A DNA stretch of 64,000 nucleotides, from NCBI GenBank assembly GCA_022457155.1, contig JAJGOT010000057.1, positions 162,501 through 226,500 of the forward strand. The letters run 5' to 3'. Position 1 is the stretch's first letter. Each line of letters opens with the position of its first letter. This document shows positions 56,601 to 64,000 of this stretch, piece after piece. Under the pieces are notes generated by a model. That model worked only from the letters and a program-made list of their open reading frames with translations. It was not told the origin of the DNA and made no database searches. The translations under genes and the position numbers were made by a program. The stretch is from Cladopsammia gracilis (lineage: Eukaryota; Cnidaria; Anthozoa; Scleractinia; Dendrophylliidae).

Positions 56601-59600
56601 GCGTACGGCCCGAGCGCAGCGGTGCCCATTGACCATGACCGATATAATAATGTTCTTCGTCAATTAAACTGATAAGAGCATACACAATCACACCACGGTA
56701 TATTACAAAAATGTAATGGAACAAATACATATACAGTCAACTCTCTCTTAACGGACACCCCTATAAGACGGACACCTCAGTCTATAAAACGGATACCTGG
56801 CGTTGGTTCCTGCCGTTTTTCAGTCATTTTACTGTAACTAACTAATTGCGTCACCCGGCAACATCCTTTTCAAGCAGAGCTTTCTTGGGATCGTTACCCA
56901 ATACACCATTTCTACGAGCCCAGAGAACGCCTGCCACTTCTCTCACCTTAAAACAGCGACGAAACATGTGATGAACATAGCGTTATAAACCGCCCAAGTA
57001 GTAAATCTTGTTTCGTTGTAGGCTGATGGTGCATTGCGAACACGAACGCACAAGAACAAGGTAACCGCTAAAAGAATAAAGTTTCCTGAAAAAATAATGA
57101 AGGCGGAAAAATTTATCTAGCCCAATCGGATCGATACAATAGAACGAGAAACAATAGAAACAAAACAATAGAACTAGTCGAAAATGAAAACTATGGTTTG
57201 TTTTATCCAATCTCGACAGCTCTTCTAAGCAGCTGCTACACTACCGGCAAACTTGCGGGAATCTGCACCAATCTTACTGGGAACAAAATTGAATTAGGAA
57301 CGTACCACCTAAGATGTCAACGCCTAACTCAAGTGCCTACCAATAAAATATTATAAGTTCATGATATTCATATCAGAAAACAATTCCTTGCAACTAAAAA
57401 TAATTCCTTGCAACTGAAGTGGGAAGCCAAGGAATGGCCGCAATCATAAGAAACCCCCTCTCCCAAGTCTCCCTCGTTTCCTCCGCTCGTTCGCGCGCCG
57501 ATTTTTGGCTGTTCCCCGGCGGCCCGGTCTTAACGCCTGGAACACGCTGCTAAAGCAATTTCTTAGTTAAAAGGACTATCTCTGTTCAATTCTCCGACCA
57601 CCCGACCGTCTGTTCGTCCGTCTGTTAGTCTGTGATATTTGTCTGTTGACTGTTGTTTAAGTCTGTATATCTGTCTGTCTGTCGTCTCTCTAACTGTCTG
57701 TCCCTGTGATAGACTGCCTGTCTGTCTTTCCGTCCGTTCATCAATCTGTCGGTCTGTGGCTTACCGCACACGTTGACGTAATTCATGTCACCGACGGAGC
57801 ACTGTTTGAATCGAAGATCACTCGTGCTGTCAATGAATTGCGGAGGCATAAGCAAAGTCCAGACGATAAGATAGATAACAAGGCACGAGCAAAGAATGAC
57901 TAACCGACCAGCCATCATGCCTTCTGTTACCTCCACTCTCCTTGGAGAACGAACACGGAATGAAGCTGATACTCTGGGGAAAATGAAACAAAACAGAAAA
58001 TCACGGCTTTATTTCAAAGTAAAAGTTAACATGGAAGGACGAACAACAGTTTAATTTTACCCCTGAATTAATTCATGTGAACAAGTATTTCTTTTTTTTT
58101 TTGCCATTGTTAGACCATTCCGGCTCAAAAGTTAAATGCATTGAATTATCGTAGACTCCCATTATTTAAAAACTTTTACTCCCAAGAGTGCTAAACATCA
58201 AAATTCAAAAAAAAAAAAATCCAAATCTCGTTTTGTAAATTCAGATTGAAAAACAAATGGTACCATGCAAAAATACTGCTGAAGAGGTTTCATTTGAATG
58301 GTCACACCATAAGTTTTCGTCCAGACTTAAAAGTTAGAACGACATTACATGTCTCCATAATTGACTCTCGGAGTGAAAGGACGAATAAACAATTCGTGAA
58401 GGCGGAAAGTCGAGAAAATAGGCCAGTAGCAATTACTCTCCCACAGTGTTTAGGAAAAAAGGGATTGGAGTATTTGTTCCACATTGACGGAGTTCAAGAT
58501 AGCAGAAGCTGATGAAGTCATTTCAATTTATTACTTGCTCATCTTTATCAATTCATGGTCCTTGTTAGCAAGTTTAAAACGATATATTAATCTTGGACAA
58601 CTACACTTAAGTCAAGTCAGACGAGTGCGAATTCCCAATCAATTTTGAAGTATCCCCGTTACGCCTCTGCGTTGCTTCTTGACGTTTCGTTTCTTTTTAA
58701 AGTGCACCAAACCCCCAATTTTTTTTTCCTTTTAATCAACGCAATGTACGTTGAAAAGTCGAATAGTGAAATATTTCTTGTTTTTAACTTCGCGTTAGTG
58801 AGCTATAAAGATTTGAATTTACACGATGCTAATTAGATGACGTCAAATCAAGACTTTACCATTATTTCTACTTCAATTTACAATACGCAGTTCACAGCTT
58901 AAGGATAATCAATTTAAGAAATACTAAATAAAAACTGCTAATAGTCGATTGATTTGTAAAAAATATTACTTGGGGGTGGAAACAAGTAGTTGTATAATAA
59001 ACGAGTCTTGATTTGTCGTCATCTTATTAACATTTTGTAAATTCAAACCTCTTTAATTCAACTAACACAACGCTAAAAACAAGAAATATTTAACTATTCA
59101 ACTGTTCAATGTACATAGAGTTGATTAAGCGAGAAAAAAAAAACAATTTTGGGGTTAGGTGCACTTAAATATTTTAAGAGTTGGACACACGATAAAAATG
59201 AAATATTCCCAAAATTCCTTAGCACTTCTACTATTACCTAATTAAGACAGTCGAAAAACTAATCGTAATAAGAGCATCCAGCAGTGTCGCTCTTTCACTG
59301 ACAGAGCTAACCAAAGAAACAAACAACAAACAATTGTCGTACACACAAACGTTACCTCCAAACTTTCAAAGCAAGGGTTCCATACACGAGGAAAAATCCA
59401 CATTGATAAAACCAGACCTCTATAGCGCAGGACAAGTTAGAAGGGTCTACATAAGCTGCTGCCAACTAAGAAAGAAAATTGTATAATTTACATTAAAACA
59501 CGAGAACAGACAGAATGAGAAACATAATGTACCAGTCAATTCCAAGACCGCCCATTCCCCCCCCCCCCGCCCCCGGCAAACCCCCGGGCATTTGTCTTTT

Positions 59601-62600
59601 TTAAAAAAAAAAATTGTCAAATGCCCCACTATGTGGGCAGTTTATACGGTCAAATGCCCCACCGTGCAGGACTTCACAGAGCGTCAAATGCCCCACCGTC
59701 CGGGCAAGGAGGGATTAAAGAACTAGTTACAGTGGATTTCAGCTTACTTGCCAAGTTCGTTGGGAAATTTGATACTACGTTGCGAAGTTGTCAATTACAT
59801 TTGAGCCTGTATGTAAAGTCTGAAGTTGTTCTTAAACGCTATTTGCGAAGTCAAAACAATTTTTAGCCGATCTAGATGGTTTTCTTTAACATTTAATATT
59901 TTGTAGACTTGCCAAGACCAATCTATAAACTGGTGCTGTTCGGATTGTTTTCGAGGTGAGATCACGTACGCTGTAAGATGCATGCCGCTATTTCAGTTGT
60001 GGTTTTGAATTCGACCAACATATAAATCGTATATTATCTTTCATGTTCACTTTAAATATCTTGCAATCTTTGCTTGTGCTGTTGTCTGTTGTTTATATAT
60101 AGCTAGATTTAGTTTCAGCGAAAAAAATGGAACGATATTGCAACTTCTGAACATATGTTTCGAAATACTAAATGTAAACAAAGATCTTGCTTAGTCACTT
60201 TCCTTTTTTGTCCGTTGATCTGATTTCCAAATAAATATTTGAAGAACAATGCACAATTTACAACGTGTCAACAGACACATGGAACCGGAAAGAATGGATT
60301 ATGAAATCTTTTACCTTGCGACCGCTGACCAACGTTTTTGTTGAAGTCAAATGCCCGCCCCGTCGGGCCTCGTTTCACGTCAAATGCCCCACCATGCAGA
60401 GCTAACCTCCCGTCAAATGCCCGGGGTATGCCCGGGGGGGGGGGGGGGGATGGGCGGTCTTGGAATTGACTGGTACATAAACCAGCGAAAGGAACTGCAG
60501 TAACTTACCGATGAATACATAAACACAGAGCCTAGGAGAAGCACTTCAAGAAAAATAGGACTTGCCGCATCAAAAACCTGACAAAATAGAACCACCGTGT
60601 ATTAATCACATATTTCTAAAACAAATAATCACTTTTATAAAGTTAAGTGTTTAATCTTATTCATTTCTTTCCCTATCTAAAACCAAAGAAACACATAAAC
60701 AACCCAATCGTGTATCGAATTGTATTTTTTCTTCTCTGCGTCGGAATCAAGGTAGAGTCCATCAGGTTGAAACCAAGATGACGCGGGCGAGAGAAGACCC
60801 GGTGAAGACGCCATTTTGTAAACCGAGAAGACCCTGGAAATGAGGTTGGACTCAAACGAACTGGAAAACCTAGAAATGAGACTGAATAACAACAAACAAA
60901 AGGTAGAGTCTACCTTCTATAGCTCAGAAGGAGGTCGGACACTTATTGAGAATTATATAACGTAATGTCGACACTTAGAATTTTATTTTCAATAATTATA
61001 AATTTTTAAGTGTAAAAAAGAAATCTAAAATCCCTACTCAGGATTGAGCCTGTGACCTCAGCTAGGTTTAGACTTACATAGCCTACCGTACCACTGTACC
61101 ACCTAGCTTCTCGGGTTGCCTAGTCCTAAATTTAACTATATAAACTGCATAAACTGCTACCCCTAACCTCAACTGAAAGCTAACCAGTTACTCCGTTATA
61201 TAAGTCTCAATAAGGTGTCCGACCTCCTTCTGAGCTATGGAATCTAGACTTTACCCAAACAAAATGACTGTACCTTACTTTCCTTTAAGATGAATACGAT
61301 TACTCCAACCACAACAGCCAAGAGAGCAACTAAACCATCGATGCTGATGAGAATTATTCGAGGAGTAATTTGCACACTATAAACACAAGGGCTGCCATCT
61401 GTACATTCTTCGCATCCATCACTACAAGGTATGCAGTCATATTCGTCGTCATAATCAGTTGGAAGGCCTTTCTGCTTCTTGTCATATTCTTCTTCAATGA
61501 CGCTGCCGTTGAAAGCTTTTACGTTTGCATTGACCTCTGGGTAATAAAAGCCTCGTTTGCAAGTACAGCGATAGCTGCCTCGTTTGAATCCCTGATTTGT
61601 GATTGGTTCACACTGAAGAAATAATAGAATCGTATTTTTTACTAAAATATGTACTAACAAGCGAGAAGATCAAGTATATTTAAACGGCTTCGCGCCTTGA
61701 AAGCAAGTTGAAAATTTTTTGGTGTAGTGTTTACATTTCAATTTCCATATATAAATCTGATCGAACACGCAATGATAATAAGGCGATGCCTGATATTGTT
61801 ACGAAAATACTTATGCATTCGTTTTTATACATGTTCCGTAGAACTAAAGAATAAAAGCGTGTTAATGAATATACGAGTTGGATTTTGTAGCATCACTAAG
61901 ATAGTTCCACGGCTTTACGGCGCGGTAGTAAAACAGGGTAAAAGTGAGCGTTTCACGGATGAACTTATACATTAGGAAGACTGATATTATCTTTCTGCTT
62001 GTAGTTGTATGAGTGCGTTTTACTTTCGAGCGTTTCATTTGAGTAAACGTAGAAAACGATGTGGAGGGAATGATTGTTATCTACAGGATGATTAAGACGG
62101 CACAACTTTGTCGCATGCAATTTTTTGTAGCGCACGCTGCTTTGCGTTAGGCGAAAATTGTATACACATCGCCTCATATAACATTGTATTTGGCTACGAT
62201 TGTCATAGGGTTTTAAAACAAGTTTCAAAATCCTACAGCGTTTATCTTTCTGCATGCAACAGTTGTGAGCGAGTTGTAGGTTGATTTAGACGATGCGATT
62301 CGTGTTGTATGTATGGCATGAGCAGGTTGCATGCGATAGTTGTTGGCAAAAGTTGTGCCGTGTAAATCAACCTTTAGAAAACAAGAACACAGAAGAGACC
62401 AGGATTCGAACAGCCGAAAGTCCAAGTGCTTAAACGGGCATTGTCACGCAGATTTTGCTGTGTTTTGCTCAAAATACACTAAATATATGACAAAGTACCT
62501 TTTCTCAAACATAAAATTGTTTTTAGAACACCAAGAAGATAATATCAAGTGATTTCCTCAAGGAAGAACAAACCATAAAAGGTTTTTCTGCGATTTTTCC

Positions 62601-63054
62601 ACGACTCTTGGGAGGAACTTGAAAAAATTGGCCAATTTTTTCAGGTTGCAATCCATTTCCATCTTGGCCATCCGCAGCCAAAGATAACGAATACTAGTTT
62701 CTGTGCACTGGTAGAGTATTTGTTAACAAAACTGGACCATTATTTTAAGGTTTCCATTGAAACAAACATGTTTTTTGGCTTTTCAAAGTGATACTAAAAA
62801 TAGGTGACAGTGTTCCTTTAACTACTAGTCCACCACACTAACAATGTTCTTTTCGGGTATTCTGTTTTGATATTACCTGTGTCGACGGCTTACATTTGTG
62901 CGTGCCTAGAAACTCGAGCAACTTCACCGAATCTGTACTTGCAGTTCGGTCACTCTTCCCATTCTTCCCTCCGCCATCTGTTGGCTCGGAGGCCTGGGCA
63001 TCGCATTGATTTATATCGATACTGCTCAACTCAACGTCTATACTCACAACACCC
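53624..63054 (-). CDS. GPR158/GPR179-like class C GPCR paralogue, 5' partial
   Basis: Nine minus-strand exons join in frame: 63054-62877, 61612-61274, 60577-60509, 59465-59356, 57973-57765, 57085-56947, 56519-56414, 54904-54758 and 53818-53624 (stop TGA), giving 496 visible residues. The first matches exon 2 of the neighbouring gene (SSIDINQCD) and enters in the same phase, so the Cache/signal-peptide exon must lie beyond position 64000. The order is: EGF-like Cys-rich linker (CTCKRGFYYPE, CIPCSDGCEEC) with TM1; TM2 (FLEVLLLGSVFMYSS); TM3 (FFLVYGTLALKVWR); TM4; TM5/6 (CVRVRNAPSAYNE, WAVYNAMF); TM7 (FILIQMTATATLLLL); coiled coil (LERENEDLK, VANLQSRLMKD). Five of the eight comparable internal exons have exactly the same length as the paralogue's, as do two more within a few codons, and all phases match. 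The last exon is much shorter (64 versus 142 residues), so the cytoplasmic tail lacks the long Ser/Thr/Pro-rich region. No disabling change was seen. Confidence 0.9.
53860..54180. repeat. Dispersed G-rich repeat, with an internal duplication
   Basis: Third copy of the 19973-20280 family. GATATGTAATGGTC / GATACGTAGTGGTC with CCATGG and GGCGTTGG occur twice in tandem. Confidence 0.6.
55029..55861. mobile_element. Complete piggyBac-type MITE, 833 bp
   Basis: CCCTCGGACGTACACG at the left and TTGTACGTCCGAGGG at the right, flanked by TTAA (55025-55028 and 55862-55865). It contains poly-C next to the right end and a foldback MITE at 55176-55310. No transposase frame. Confidence 0.9.
55176..55310. 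mobile_element. Foldback MITE nested in the 55029-55861 element
   Basis: TAGAGGTTTTGCACGGCAGC at the left and GCTGCCGTACAAAACCTCTA at the right, with near-complete pairing. The related sequence at 36665-36690 runs CCGCCAATTGTCCTAAGCGG without it, giving the empty site. Confidence 0.9.
56735..56850. repeat. End of a DNA transposon (ACGGACACC type)
   Basis: TACAGTCAACTCTCTCTTAA, CGGACACCCCTATAAGACGG and ACACCTCAGTCTATAAAACG resemble ends of pogo/Tc1-type elements in animal genomes. The partner end was not located. Confidence 0.5.
58165..58385. repeat. Dispersed element copy
   Basis: Same family as 25520-25915, inverted relative to 44460-44650: GGTACCATGCAAAAATACTG and TTACATGTCTCCATAATTGA. 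Confidence 0.7.
58701..59164. mobile_element. Long-armed foldback element with TTAA target duplication
   Basis: AGTGCACCAAACCCCCAATT at the left and TTTTGGGGTTAGGTGCAC at the right, flanked by TTAA (58697-58700 and 59165-59168). The arms extend for about 200 bases (AAATATTTCTTGTTTTTAAC-like sequence in both). Confidence 0.8.
59528..60476. mobile_element. 949-bp TIR element with repeated GTCAAATGCCC motifs
   Basis: TGTACCAGTCAATTCCAAGA with CCGCCCA at the left and TGGGCGGTCTTGGAATTGAC with TGGTACA at the right. Next to each end are C/G homopolymers and several direct copies of GTCAAATGCCC(CACC). A fragment of a relative lies at 33270-33375. It sits in the paralogue receptor intron between exons 60577-60509 and 59465-59356. 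Confidence 0.85.
60907..61250. mobile_element. TIR element containing a tRNA-like core, copy 2
   Basis: AGTCTACCTTCTATAGCTCA at the left pairs with TGAGCTATGGAATCTAGACT at the right. The tRNA-like core is on the minus strand (GGTCACAGGCTCAATCCTGA, GGTGGTACAGTGGTACGGTA). It ends about 25 bases before the exon 3 donor of the paralogue receptor. Confidence 0.8.
61720..62830. repeat. Paralogue receptor intron 2; unresolved repeats
   Basis: Contains GCATGCAA/TTGCATGC-rich pieces near 62110-62340 that look like MITE fragments (CGCATGCAATTTTTTGTAGC, GTTGCATGCGATAGTTGTTG). No exon between 61612 and 62877. Confidence 0.4.
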
Positions 63055-63069
63055 CTGGAATTAAAATAT

Positions 63070-64000
63070 AAATCAGTGTTAAAACGTAAATACGAAGAAA
63101 TAAGATATGATACTTTTCTGTCTGAAAACGGAGATAATGTCGTGTATGTATTAGTCTACAGTCGAAACTGTAGTAAGCGGCCATCCTCGGGACCTCAGAA
63201 ATTGGCCGTTCAATGCAGGTTCGCCGCTTAATACAGGTTCATTTAAAATACTTTGTTGGCGTGGTCAATTGTCAATTTTATTAACATTAAAGCTAGCAAT
63301 AACAGACATAACACAACCCAGCGATCTCTGCATTGTAAGTATCGCCGCAAGCCTAAGTTACGGAACTACAACCCTGGCCAATACTCTTGGGACACTTCCG
63401 AAATAACTCTGCAATTTTAAGCATTCCCCCTCCCCCCTCCCCCTAGTGCAATCACAGGGACCCCATACAATCTGTTTGTGTAACATAATGACCGTTTGTA
63501 ATTTTATAGGAAATGTATGGGATTTACCTAAATTTCATATTATAGCGACGTATCGCCAAATGTATGTACTGATCAACGCTAAATAAACGTTAAATTACCT
63601 TATTTGTTGTGTGTTGTCGTCCTTTTGCCGTAAAAGTGATATTTTGAGCGATTTTGAAGGATTCTGAGTTCGCCGTTGACTGTACGTCTACGAGAAGGAC
63701 AAGGGTGGAAAGAGATTTTTGAACGGCTCCAGCGCCGAGGCGATTTTTTCACATAAAATCGCATCGCTCGTCTTTCAAACCACGCAACAGAAAGGCCCAA
63801 AGATTCACGCTTCTTCTCGTACCTCTCGATCGAAAATCCGTCCAAACGGCCCGGAGCTAGCCGTCGAAGAAAATCAAAATCCCACACTTTCCAAGCGGTC
63901 GATATTCGTATCAACATTTTGCTGTGCCAGCTAGAAACCGTCCTGCTGATTGCCTCTTTCTGATTGGTCGCCGTTAAACAATAACCGATTCAAAATACTT
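63070..64000. other. Paralogue receptor intron 1; no Cache exon
   Basis: Searched by eye on the minus strand for a Cache/signal-peptide exon; none found. A fragment at 63160-63245 (AGTCGAAACTGTAGTAAGCG with GGCCATCC) looks like a DNA-transposon end. The rest is unremarkable. Confidence 0.45.

Noticed and set aside
62838..64000. A Cache first exon for the right-hand receptor within the window
   Set aside because: No signal peptide or Cache motifs on the minus strand here; the 63917-63600 open frame is Arg/Lys-rich and unrelated, so the exon must lie beyond 64000.

Overview
The window is eukaryotic: intron-rich genes, an AT-rich background and a dense load of foldback DNA elements. The gene content is metazoan: a B3GALNT2-type glycosyltransferase, class C GPCRs of the GPR158/GPR179 type, and secreted DUF2341-like/LamG-like/fibrinogen-like proteins. 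Together these suggest an anthozoan cnidarian such as a stony coral. That assignment is an inference from family content; no species-specific marker was seen.

Layout. (1) 782-10440, plus strand: the last 12 coding exons of a beta-1,3-N-acetylgalactosaminyltransferase 2 gene (B3GALNT2), with the first coding exon or exons left of the window. Its introns hold at least eight foldback elements and a 21-bp minisatellite of about 41 copies. (2) 12740-19554, plus strand: a tandem pair of secreted-protein gene copies, both broken. Unit A (to about 15.2 kb) is truncated and has lost its reading frame and both splice sites of its intron. Unit B is nearly full length but has a one-base frameshift and an in-frame TAG. 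(3) 19.6-23.8 kb: repeats only. (4) 23885-46965, minus strand: a complete GPR158/GPR179-like class C receptor gene (10 coding exons, 830 residues). A second intact Cache-domain first exon (46151-46965) lies upstream, with the same donor phase and no second set of downstream exons. (5) 47-53.6 kb: repeats, including a 1.7-kb palindrome. (6) 53624-63054, minus strand: a paralogous receptor gene with matching exon phases and mostly identical exon lengths; its Cache exon lies beyond the right edge.

How the parts relate. The two receptor genes are head-to-tail tandem duplicates encoding a Cache ligand-binding ectodomain, a Cys-rich EGF-like linker, seven membrane helices and a cytoplasmic coiled coil. 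Tails and ectodomains have diverged while the core gene structure has stayed fixed. B3GALNT2 works in the secretory pathway (O-mannosyl glycan extension on alpha-dystroglycan in vertebrates). I see no functional link between the gene groups beyond adjacency.

Most intergenic and intronic DNA is made of miniature inverted-repeat elements (several with clear TTAA or 9-bp target duplications), tRNA-derived SINE pieces, one 5'-truncated LINE, microsatellites and poly-C/G tracts. All exon boundaries were read by eye from GT/AG sites, frame continuity and family homology; no alignment was run.
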